From contig NC_071398.1 in NCBI RefSeq assembly GCF_022682495.2, positions 13,770,934-13,834,933 on the forward strand: a stretch of 64,000 bases of DNA, written 5' to 3'. Made by a program: the position numbers and the translations under genes. The stretch is from Desmodus rotundus (taxonomy: Eukaryota; Chordata; Mammalia; Chiroptera; Phyllostomidae). The notes under the pieces were generated by a model, which searched no databases, was not told the origin of the DNA, and was given only the letters and a program-made list of their open reading frames with translations. Positions 55,285 to 64,000 of this stretch are shown in pieces. The first letter of the stretch is position 1; the number at the start of each line of letters is the position of its first letter.

Positions 55285-55475
55285 CCAGTGTGGGCCCTGG
55301 AGTCTCATCACCACGGTCCAAACCCCAGGGGTGCCCCTTACTACTGCTTAACCACAGGACAGTTTCTCAACCTCTCTGATCAGTAAAATAGCACTAACTT
55401 CCCAGGATCGCTGTGGGCACTGAATGAGATGACAGGCCCGTGGCCCTTTGCACAGCATCTGACACACAGCATACA
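55285..55475 (+). mobile_element. MIR SINE (sense)
   Basis: 'ttactactgcttaaccacag' 'gacagtttctcaacctctct' 'gatcagtaaaatagcactaa' 'cttcccaggatcgctgtggg' 'cactgaatgagatgacaggc' covers most of MIR. Confidence 0.85.
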
Positions 55476-56695
55476 TTCCGCCCAACTTGGACGTGATTAG
55501 CACTCTACCAGGAACTTCTGCGAAGTCCGATTACACTGAGAGCAAGCAGGCAGAGACGCCCGTGTCCTGGTCTCTCACGCCACCTCCACAGGTGTGCTTC
55601 GAATACCTGATAGACCGCTCTACCTTGACCTACGAAATCAAAAGTTCTATCAAGGCAGAAAAGCCCGGCATCAACTTTTCAGCTTCCATTGTAAAAGTAA
55701 TCCATAATTGGAATTACTTAGAGATGTGCATCTATCTGGGTCAGCTAACCTCGAACCTTTGGAAATTGGTGTTACGTGTGCCCTGGATTTTCCTCGGGCT
55801 TGAGTCTTCTATAAATGGGGTCTCTGCCTGCGGAATATATCCTTGAAACTAAGGTTCTACTGTTTCAAAACTGAACCACAGGAAGTTTGAAAACTGCTCT
55901 CCTAGACAATAGCACTTCTAGGTACAGGTCTGTACTTTCTAGACTCACTAGAAGTCACTTCTCTCCAGAGAAAACGTCACCTCTTTGAGAATGGTAAGTA
56001 TTCCAGCTCATTGAGCCTGGACATGGGAAACTATATCTAAAAAATGCAAGTCCACTTTTGATACATGTTGGCAATAAACACTGACTGTGTGATGTAATTG
56101 TTTATTTTGTTTTAAAAGACACTCCTTTCCCACCTATGAGCCATTGCTTTCAATTTTACAAAGCCAAAATTGAGTTTACGGAGAGAGAGGGCATCGTTTT
56201 ATAGACTATAACCTTTGAAATGCATTTAAAAGGAAGAAAGCAAGGTTTTCTGATATGTATAGCCAGGGATTGATTGAGTGGCAGGCAAAGTGACCCTGCC
56301 AGAGGGTCGCCCAGGGAGGGGGCTCGCACAGGTCAGCTTTCTGCTCCCCTCTGCCCGGGTGCTGGCCCTCCTGAGCCTTCAGAGAGGAGAGGGTCCCACC
56401 CAGGGAGTGAGGGGAGGGCAGGAGCGGCTGGTTAGTAAGAAGAAACCTTTGGTAAGAAAATTAAAACATCCACTTAGCATGTGCTTGCTGTCCAGCCCAG
56501 GGCCATGTTTTAGCGCCAGGAGGTAGTGAAGTGTAACATTTAAGAGGCTTTGCTAAGGATGGCAGAAAAATCCACCCACAACCAGATGGCAGCTGACCCC
56601 TGAGGAAAACCCCCACCGCCACCTTTCAGGCACATGTTTTTCTTGAAAATATAACATTTGTATCCTGGCAAGGTAAGTCCTTTTAACTACTTATT
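55476..56695. other. Unassigned non-coding DNA
   Basis: No gene. The frame at 55487-55846 (119 codons) has no recognised family. 55640-55730 and 56050-56190 are AT-rich and repeat-free (for example 'taatccataattggaattac'). Confidence 0.45.
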
Positions 56696-56739
56696 TTGTG
56701 TGTGTGTGAGTGTGTCTGAGTGTGTGTGTGTGTGTGTGT
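56696..56739. repeat. (TG)n microsatellite
   Basis: tgtgtgtgagtgtgtctgag followed by nine TG units. Confidence 0.95.
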
Positions 56740-56808
56740 TTAAAGAACTTTTTAAAAAACTTTAAAACCTTAGAATTATTTTCCTTCAACACATTTGTAT
56801 CAGGATTC

Positions 56809-56825
56809 TTTTTTTTTTTTTTTTT
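56809..56825. repeat. Poly-T tract
   Basis: 17 consecutive T. Confidence 0.95.
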
Positions 56826-57069
56826 GGTGGAGCAGGGGGTTGTCAAATAATACAACCAAAGACTAGCTAACATTTTTTAAAAAGAAATTTCTGGGGAGGA
56901 CACAGGGTAACTCAGAGAACCAAGTAGCTCCTGCAAAGGCTGCAATGCCAACCGCTGGCTTACCTTTCTTTCTAGAATATCGGGAGATGGGGGTGGCTTT
57001 ACTCCCCTGCCCCTCCCCCTACTTTGGGTCCAGTGATTGACAGTTCCTCCCAACCATATCAAAGGAAGA

Positions 57070-57420
57070 GGAGGTGATTCAATTTTCTGATGGGAAAAAT
57101 CACATTAATGTTTTGACAATTTACCATTTACGTGTCTTTTTCATGTAAGAAAAGTACTCAAACATAGCTTTTAGTCAAACGCCCAAACTGCAGGGAAAAG
57201 TTGGGCATTCTACTGAAATAATAGCAGAGCGGGTTGGGGTAGAAGGATTTTTTTAAATCTTACTCCATCTTCATACATACTCGGGGTTAGATGCTGATTA
57301 ATTTGGCACTAAGGGCTGCTGTTAATCTGCTGCAAGTCAGCAATCGGTTCTCAAGACATTTACATGATAAAGCGTGATGGGATTAACAGCACTTGTGCAA
57401 GTCACCTCTTATAAAAGCAT
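57070..57420. promoter_or_regulatory. Candidate conserved regulatory block
   Basis: Repeat-free AT-rich sequence with homeodomain-type TAAT sites (gctgattaatttgg, gttaatctg), an OTX/CRX-type ggattaa (57380-57386) and a MAF-like palindromic element tgctgcaagtcagca (57328-57342). Function is inference. Confidence 0.25.
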
Positions 57421-57895
57421 AAGTAAACCCAATGTGCAGGGTTGGGGGGTGTCATCAGTCCCTGTTTACAAGCACTGTGAATCCAGGGATTATGAGGAGG
57501 CCAGACTTCGGCTGATGAATTCGAATGGACCGTGTTTAACAAGGCATTGCAAATTCTGAAATGCAACCCAGACACCTGGCATTTCCAGACCCAGCTTCTT
57601 TCCAGAGTGACAACCAAGCGCGTTCTAGGGTCACCCCTGGCAGGAACCTTGGCTGAACCTGGGGATGTGTTTTTCCTTCTGTCCCATAGGAGAGTGGTAA
57701 GGCGACCTGGGCCCCCAGGGCCGGCTCACTGAGCACAGAGTCCAGGGAGGGTGCTGTACCATCTGCCCATCAGCGGGGACAATGAGAGGAGCAGGCAGGA
57801 GCAGAACCAGCAGTCATCAAGTCACTTCCCATATGCCCCAGGGATTGTTTGGGGCTTTTCTGGGGCTTCTCTCTTGATTACAGAAACATTAATAG
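57421..57895. other. Unassigned non-coding DNA
   Basis: No feature recognised. Confidence 0.4.
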
Positions 57896-58310
57896 AAAAA
57901 AAAAAAAAAAGGAAAATACTGAAGAAAGTGAAGTAGAAACACCAAAATTACCCAGAATTCCAGAGACGACCATCACTCATTTTCAAATACTGGCTTGAGG
58001 TTTCCCTGGGTGGGGGGAGGGGAGGTACAGGTGTGTTCACCCACGTTGGTTTCGGTATTTTCTGTGAAATGAACAGGAAATAACTGAGTTTATGTGCATA
58101 AACTAGGGTCATCACATATGCATACTTTTACATCCTGCGTTTTTCACTTCACGTGATATTGTGTTTCCTTGTATCGTTCTAGTCTCCAAAAATGATATTT
58201 TAGTAACTCGTGCTTTGATTATAAAAGTGATACCGGCCCCTGGTGAACAACCTTGCAGCACATAAAACGGTATTTTGTCCTTATTAGCCCACCGGCAGAC
58301 TATTTCCACT
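57895..58310 (+). mobile_element. Decayed LINE-like remnant
   Basis: 'acaccaaaattacccagaat' 'tccagagacgaccatcactc' ... 'cttttacatcctgcgttttt' 'cacttcacgtgatattgtgt' 'ttccttgtatc' fits the same old LINE 3' pattern as 28.38 and 42.85 kb. Starts after a run of A. Confidence 0.5.
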
Positions 58311-58479
58311 GCTTACATTTGGTGCAGTCTGTCCGCTCCACTTTTTCCCAGTTCATAGATCAGTCTGTGTGTTTGGGTACATACGTGTATAATCATGTGT
58401 TTTTACGTGCATGTATTTATAACTGATATGGCATAGACAGGTCACAGCCATATCAGTGGATGGTAGTTGCCCCAAAGTT

Positions 58480-58625
58480 AAGCGCACTGACCCCCTGTGC
58501 AGCTTTGGGCGCGCTCCTGACCCTCTCTGGGCCACACAGTTGCAGGAAGGATGAAGTGAGATGACAATGTGCAGGCGGCGTTCACACAAGGTCTGGGGCA
58601 GGGTCTGAGCTCAGTGGTGTTCAGA
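58480..58625 (+). mobile_element. MIR SINE (sense)
   Basis: 'gcgcgctcctgaccctctct' 'gggccacacagttgcaggaa' 'ggatgaagtgagatgacaat' 'gtgcaggcggcg' is MIR core to tail, diverged. Confidence 0.5.
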
Positions 58626-58983
58626 GCACCCTGTCCGGTGACAAATCCCCCACCTGGGCAGCAGGGACAAAGACTGACATTCAACAACCCCCTTCGATTC
58701 TACAGTGGCAAACACTCTGGTCCCCGGGAGTCTGTGAGCCCAGGGTCCTGGGTGAAGCACCCTGTGGTTTCCAGGGTGCCCAGGGGGTGCTGTACAGTGG
58801 GAAAGAGGGTGATGGGAGCTGACCGGGCAGGACTGGTATGCTCAGACCTGCTTATCTAGAGCATCCCTGTTGGGGACACAAGAGCTATATGTCAGGCACA
58901 CCCACTAAGTGAGGAGGCTTCAGGCATGGCTGGTTCCAGTCATCCACTCAGCACTATTTCTGAGGAGCTGAACAGTCTCTGCA

Positions 58984-59109
58984 GACACACACACACATGT
59001 ACACACACACTTTCAGGAGGAAGCTCCCAGACCTAGGACTTCAAGACCCAGCATCAGTCCTGGAAATGGAATAAATGACAGTTCACACACACACACACAC
59101 ACACACACA
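58984..59109. repeat. Two (CA)n microsatellite blocks
   Basis: gacacacacacacatgtaca at 58984-59010 and a purer (CA)13 at 59083-59109, separated by about 70 bases of unique DNA. Confidence 0.95.
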
Positions 59110-59640
59110 TGACAGGCTTCAAGTTCGCCTTCCAAAATAAATGGCACTTATATAAGTAAGTGGCTCTGCAGTTTGGTCAAAACGAGCACGTTTGTAAAGT
59201 CCGAGGAAGGGGGAATTTGAGGGGAGGAATATCAGAGGGGTTGCAGCCACTCTGGCAGCTTGGACCATGAGTCCTGCTGCCCCGCCGGCTCCAGTTCTCA
59301 CCCAGCCTCGGACGGTGCCATGAGAGAGGCGGCTCAGAGGAAGGACTGGTGGCCTGGGGCTTCCCTGCTCTGCAGCACGGCCCACAGCTCAGAGGGCACT
59401 GGGGACCAGCGCGTCCGAAGGCAGGAGAGCTGCCTACACATCACTGATGCAGCACCTCTGGATGGAGCTCACGAGGTGCCAGTGAACCAAGGCGTCCGAA
59501 TGTCTTTCACACACTGTTCCAAGTGTTGACTCTCCTGTTCTCTCCCTGCTGTCCAGTAGCTGTCACGGCTGCTCAGATGCTCGCTGCCCCGTGGCCTGCG
59601 CTCCAGCAGAGTAGCCAGCCTGTGAGAGAGGAGCCTGCTC
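59110..59640. other. Unassigned non-coding DNA
   Basis: No feature recognised. Confidence 0.4.
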
Positions 59641-59644
59641 TGCG

Positions 59645-59795
59645 CCCCTGTGCATCCTGCTCCATCAGCGTCCCTGCCTTCCCAGGACTGCTCGTTCTGG
59701 GCAGAAGGCCTCTCCCTGCCCTGCCCTGCCCATTGGGAAAACTCCTATGCATCCCTGGAAACCCGTTTCAAAGGCACTGACACCAAGAAAGCTGG
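59645..59795 (+). mobile_element. L2 LINE fragment (sense)
   Basis: 'tgctccatcagcgtccctgc' 'cttcccaggactgctcgttc' 'tgggcagaaggcctctccct' ... 'aactcctatgcatccctgga' 'aacccgtttcaaaggcac' follows L2 (catgcctccgtgcctttgcacatgctgttc..tggaacgctcttcc..aactcctactcatccttcaagac..cagctcaaatgtcac). Confidence 0.6.
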
Positions 59796-60525
59796 AAGCC
59801 ATCCCTCTCTGACAGCCTCCCAGGTCCCACTGCTTTACCTCTCGAGTTCTTCCCCTCCCCCCCATCCCCGCTGCCCCACTGACAGCCCCCATCATCTCTC
59901 CCCAAGATACGGCCACCTCTACAGAGCGAGTACTGGACTCTGTGTCACCACTGACATGACGTCCTCCTCCCCGCAGCCCTGCAGCCCCCACTTGAGAGAT
60001 GAGGAAACTGTGGGTGTGCATACCCTGGGCCTTGGGCAGTTTGCTCGCTCCCTCCCGGGCCTCAGTTCTCTCTTTGTAAGATGAGGGGCTTGGGTCACGT
60101 GGTCTTTAAGACTCCTTATAGTTCTAAAACTTGAAGCTTCACAGTTACTTGCTTTAAAAAAAATGTGACAACTGGGATCATGTTTTCAGTTTTCTATTTG
60201 GCACCGGGACATTGCAAGAGGAACGCTGACCAGGTGGATGACCTGATAGGGCAGCGAGGCCAGCGAGGCCCGGCAGGAAAAGGCTGAAGGGGCGGGTGTC
60301 GTCCCCTCCCTTCCAGCAGGAAACGGAGGGAGTAGACGGAAGGGGACATCAGAGTGCCCTATGAAAGGACCGGGTGAGGAAGAAACAGCAGCCTCTCCTC
60401 TCCATCCAGAAAGCAGACTTAAACTAATCCCAGCAACTTCCCAGGAGCCGTGCTTCCTCTGGATTTGCATAACCTCCTAGGCCTGCACTCCTGAGGGTGG
60501 AAAGGGCACAGGCCTTGGGGGGCGG
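59796..60525. other. Unassigned non-coding DNA
   Basis: 59990-60115 may include diverged antisense then sense MIR pieces ('gagagatgaggaaactgtgg', 'cctcagttctctctttgtaa' 'gatgaggggcttgg'). Otherwise no feature. Confidence 0.45.
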
Positions 60526-60527
60526 GG

Positions 60528-60700
60528 GGAGGCCCAGGTTAAAAAACCAGCATCTTGTTGAATTCTTGAGCCTCAGTTTCCTCACCTCTACAATGGGGCT
60601 GAGAGTAAACCTACTGCAGAAGACAGCGGTGAGAAGGAAAAGAAGTAACACTTGCAAAGTGCTTAGCACCGCACTGGCACAACTGGTGGGAGTTATTCAT
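60528..60700 (+). mobile_element. MIR SINE (sense)
   Basis: 'gagcctcagtttcctcacct' 'ctacaatggggctgagagta' 'aacctactgcagaagacagc' 'ggtgagaaggaaaagaagta' 'acacttgcaaagtgcttagc' matches MIR core and tail. Confidence 0.85.
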
Positions 60701-61720
60701 GTTATTATAGTTGTAACTGTTAACTTTTCGCGACATAAGACCAGTTCGTTTTCCCTCATGGCCCAGGGAGGCCATTCCCCCTTCAGGGTAGGTGGAGGTG
60801 GCCCGGTGCAGGCAAAGCCCCTGAGCAACCACAGAAATGTATTCAACAGCACGCAGCCCTTACTGCCCAAAGCCAGAGCCACTTTCAAGTCACGGACTTT
60901 GACCAAACGACTCACCCATTTTCTGAACGCACAACTGGAAGGCATCGCTGCACCGCACGCCTGACTCTAAAGGCAGCTGCAGCCTTCCCTCCTGGAAGGC
61001 GTCGACCCTGAGACACCAGGACGCTCTCTGAGAGGCATGAAAGTGCCCCTCCACGTGGCGCCAGGACGTGACCTGAGCCTTAAGGCAGGCAGGGAAGCCG
61101 GGAAGGCGGGACGTTTACTGAGGTGCGTGGCAGGCGGGTACTATGGTGGGTGCCCCCCACCCCACTGACACCAGTGTCCACTCGGAGGAGCCCTGGCCCC
61201 AGGAAACAAAAGGAAGCAGGAAGGCGAATTTACGCATCACAAATTAGCTTCAAAACTCACCTCCTCCAGCCAAAGCCCTGCAAAGCAAACCTCTGGCAGT
61301 GTCTCCAGGAGTGCTCTGGGGTGGCTCTCTCCCAGGAGGGGAGGCTCGAAGATGCAAACTTTCCTCCTGCGAAAGCTACCCCCGCCAGCACTCAGGTACC
61401 CCTCCATTCATGTTATTTTAAATGTCTTTAGGGAAAATAAGTCTGTTATGTTGGCAGCTGATGACAGAAACGCGGCAGGTGAATAAAAGCTATTTTTGCC
61501 CTGGGCACTAGTGTGAGGGTACCATTATATCTAAATTTTTGAAAAAGCTTCTCTTGCCCTGCCTTAAAGAAAAGTATGATTCAAACTTTATTTTATTTAA
61601 AGCCAGTTTGTTTACTGGATGAATATCTAGATTCAGGAATCCATGGACACCATGAATAAAGAAATGCATAGATTCTTTGTTTTAAGTCTTGGTTAAGAAT
61701 ACCAGCTTAGCAACCAGCCC
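60701..61720. other. Unassigned non-coding DNA
   Basis: No gene. 61430-61640 is AT-rich unique sequence. Confidence 0.4.
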
Positions 61721-61721
61721 A

Positions 61722-61850
61722 AGGGGTTCTCAGCCTCAGCTGCACATCAGAACCACCCAGGCAGCTTTTAAAAATACTGATGTCCACCACCATGCAGGGC
61801 AGTTAGACTGGACTCTCTGGGCAGGTGCCACAGTGCACATGAATCAAGCA
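61722..61850 (+). mobile_element. MER20 hAT-Charlie element
   Basis: 'ggggttctcagcctcagctg' 'cacatcagaaccacccaggc' 'agcttttaaaaatactgatg' 'tccaccaccatgcagggcag' follows the first two thirds of MER20; the 3' end is diverged. Confidence 0.85.
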
Positions 61851-62119
61851 AACCCTGGGTCTCCAGGCACCAGCAGTCCGATAGCAACGGGCACCACGTC
61901 CCCACCCACATCCTCGGAAAGGCGATGTACCAGTCCAGTAGGGGTGCTGCACGGATGGAATAAGCTGGCTCATGTGAAATGTTCCCCAGCACACGCTGGC
62001 TCGGCATGAGACCACGTGGGTGGGCAGTGCTGACACAGGACCGTGGGCAGCAGCCAGGCAGCAGCCCGTGGCGGGGAGGCGCTCTCCCACACTGGGCAGG
62101 GTGAACCGAAGCCCGTGCC

Positions 62120-62290
62120 TGCGCCCCAGTGTCCTCACCTGCTCACCCGTTAGAGATAATTACAGTTGCCGCCCCAGAACGGCATTTTGAAGATGCAATG
62201 GTACAAGTTGTATAAAGCTCAGCCCACGCATGATACAGTACACACCCATACACATTAACTCTCGTTACTGTAAATCATAATCCTACGTAA
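62120..62290 (+). mobile_element. MIR SINE (sense)
   Basis: 'ccagtgtcctcacctgctca' 'cccgttagagataattacag' ... 'gatgcaatggtacaagttgt' 'ataaagctcagcccacgc' fits MIR. Confidence 0.65.
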
Positions 62291-62309
62291 CCTAGAACTG
62301 CCTTGTAAA

Positions 62310-62425
62310 ATAAAGACACCTCTCCATCACCACAAAGGTGACCGGCGACCTGACTCGCCAAAGGTTACCAGCTGGTAGGCAGAATACCCAAGATTCGAAC
62401 CTCAGACGACCTTGTCTCCAGAGTC
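62310..62425 (-). mobile_element. MIR SINE (antisense)
   Basis: 'gactcgccaaaggttaccag' 'ctggtaggcagaatacccaa' 'gattcgaacctcagacgacc' 'ttgtctccagagtccatatt' is a clear antisense MIR 5' half, facing the preceding sense copy tail-to-tail. Confidence 0.85.
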
Positions 62426-62489
62426 CATATTCCCCCTCTCTGTCAATTGCTCTGTCACTGTGGTTTGGTTGATGCCTCGGGGATGGGTG

Positions 62490-62830
62490 AAGCCCTTGAC
62501 TTGGCCACCGAGGCCTTTGCAGCTGGGCTCCAACCAGCCGTTTTCAATCATCTCTCCCCTTACATCCACCGTTCCTCAAAGGAGCACGACGCGCGCGGTC
62601 TCTCCTTTGGGCCACTTCAAGTCACACCTCTGCATGTGTCCAAGCCGTTCCCTGCTTCCAGGGCCTGGCCCTCCTGTCTTCCCCCACCAGCTGCCCACCG
62701 GATGTGCTCCCCCACCCTCCTCCCCACTGGGCCCCCACAGCGCTCAGTCAGTTATCTGACTCCCTCCAGCAGGATCACCTCTGGCCAGCCAGGACTGTGG
62801 GCTCCTAGGCAAGGGGATTGGTCGGAACTG
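62490..62830 (+). mobile_element. L2 LINE (sense)
   Basis: 'ctccaaccagccgttttcaa' 'tcatctctccccttacatcc' ... 'gggccacttcaagtcacacc' 'tctgcatgtgtccaagccgt' 'tccctgcttccagggcctgg' suggests L2 ORF/3' region at high divergence. The overlapping 145-codon frame (62447-62884) is not taken as a gene. Confidence 0.45.
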
Positions 62831-63225
62831 TATCTGTGCGGGCCACTGTCTTCCTTAATTCCATCGAACGCCTTCCATTTTTAAATCGGGGCTGGCGGGA
62901 GACACGCTCATCATAAACCAACCCACTTGACTTGTACAAGATGCTGTAGACACACTCAGCATTATCGATGTTCCAGGAGGTTTGTCTGGGAAGCGTGTCT
63001 GAACTCTCCACGGTGAGTCTCTGACAGTCGGCCAGGCTGGAAATTCCGGGCGGCAGATGGGAGTGGTTAACAGCATATGTCTCAGAGTGTGCGCTCCGTG
63101 TTTGTGCATTTTCACAAACTCTGACTCGATGTTTATGCATAAAGAAGGGAAAGAACTCAAATTAAGTTGTGCATTTGAAGGAGTGGTGTTCGTGCTTTTA
63201 AATGAGAAGACAGTTCAGGGCGGGA
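62831..63225. other. Unassigned non-coding DNA
   Basis: No gene. 63060-63180 is unique AT-rich sequence with 'tttatgcataaa'-type motifs. Confidence 0.4.
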
Positions 63226-63234
63226 GAGAGGGCC

Positions 63235-63365
63235 CAGGACAGGGCTGCAGAGACTGTGCATCGGCCCCATCTCTGCGGCCACCTGGGTGTGACCTTCATC
63301 GGGTGGACTCCTCTTTCAGGGCCTCTATTTTCTCAACTGCCCAGTGAGGGAGCTGGACTAGCACG
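63235..63365 (+). mobile_element. MIR SINE (sense)
   Basis: 'ggccacctgggtgtgacctt' 'catcgggtggactcctcttt' 'cagggcctctattttctcaa' 'ctgcccagtgagggagctgg' follows the MIR core. Confidence 0.6.
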
Positions 63366-63699
63366 CTGTATCTGTGCTGGGTGCAGCATTCCAAGATTCA
63401 TTTAACGCCAATACAGAGGAATTTGCAGACTCAGCGTTGTTCTTCGGAACCATCAGGGAGTAAGCAAGCTTTGAGGGCTCTTGCCCCTGGAAAGACCTCT
63501 GTCGCTGACCAGAGGCCTGAACCTACTGGACTGATTCCCTGTGTCTTCTGGATTCTAAACTCTCTTTCCAATACAGACAGCACCACCCCACGGGAGCTGG
63601 GCTTGGGGGAAATAGATCAAGTTCCATGTGTTTTGCAGAAATACATCTAAGCCTCAACTGCCTTTTAACTCCCAGGGTGATAACCAAATCTGGGCTCTT
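63366..63699. other. Unassigned non-coding DNA
   Basis: No feature recognised. Confidence 0.4.
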
Positions 63700-63835
63700 G
63701 GAGATCAACCCATCCAACTGCCTTGTTTTATGGACAGAGAGAATGGGGCCGCAGGAGGGGAAGTGACTTACCCAAAGCCATAAATGGCAAAGGGGTAAAG
63801 AGAGCTGGGGTTCCTGTCCTCCTGGCTCACTGGGC
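63700..63835 (-). mobile_element. MIR SINE (antisense)
   Basis: 'ttttatggacagagagaatg' 'gggccgcaggaggggaagtg' 'acttacccaaagccataaat' 'ggcaaaggggtaaagagagc' 'tggggttcctgtcctcctgg' is a good antisense MIR. Confidence 0.85.
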
Positions 63836-64000
63836 TGTGGGATCTATTAATGCAGCTGTGGCCGGGGCAGGGGAGAGATCCTGAGCCCTCCTGGAAAGAG
63901 GGGGCCGGAAAGCGGGGGCTGGATACACAGAGGGATGTGAAGCCCTCATCTGATCTCTCCGGGGGTCAAGCAGTTCAGAGCTGGAGGGGCACTGGAGAAT

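Overview
The window is mammalian nuclear DNA, most likely from a microbat. Three tRNA-derived SINEs at 8.64, 16.06 and 28.47 kb have the VES architecture known from bats: a head reading like 'gccctggccagtgtggctca', two GGTT(C/T)GAT-type B-box regions, and a CT-rich tail. Bat-type L1 3' ends (8.13 and 35.4 kb), a mariner deletion derivative (23.0 kb) and a short hAT element (45.4 kb) fit the same lineage. I cannot resolve the family of bat.

I find no protein-coding gene, tRNA, rRNA or recognisable exon on either strand. Every open frame is short (the longest is about 200 codons, at 21655-22260) and either lies in a transposable element, is low-complexity, or has no recognisable domain. The window therefore reads as intergenic or deep-intronic sequence. 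The features are transposable elements in several age layers, simple repeats, and a few repeat-free AT-rich blocks that could be conserved regulatory elements.

Layout. 0-6.9 kb: mostly unassigned DNA with purine tracts, MIR and hAT relics. 7.0-11.6 kb: the most structured part, two old sense L1 bodies. The first is interrupted in turn by a mariner (with TA duplication), a younger antisense bat L1 3' end and a VES SINE. The second carries a perfect 45-bp inverted duplication and unusually many CpG dinucleotides. 11.6-20 kb: MIR, L2, MER5, L1MA and VES copies and a GGGGT pentamer satellite. 20.0-21.1 kb: an unexplained 180-bp direct duplication. 23.0-23.6 kb: a mariner MITE. 26.8-27.5 kb: an L1 with a 5' inversion (twin priming). 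28.4-30.1 kb: a VES SINE followed by a repeat-poor block rich in HMG-box, octamer and homeodomain-type motifs. 30-42 kb: MIR, L2, MER20, hAT and LTR-like relics. 42.8-46.0 kb: a decayed antisense LINE tract holding the hAT element. 46-64 kb: mainly unassigned DNA with MIR, L2 and L1 relics and CA/TG microsatellites.

No genes act together here. The interest lies in the order of insertions, the two complementary mariner relics (one keeps only the C-terminal part of its transposase, the other only the N-terminal part), and possible cis-regulatory DNA. Repeat family names are from memory of consensus sequences, so boundaries are approximate unless a target-site duplication is given.
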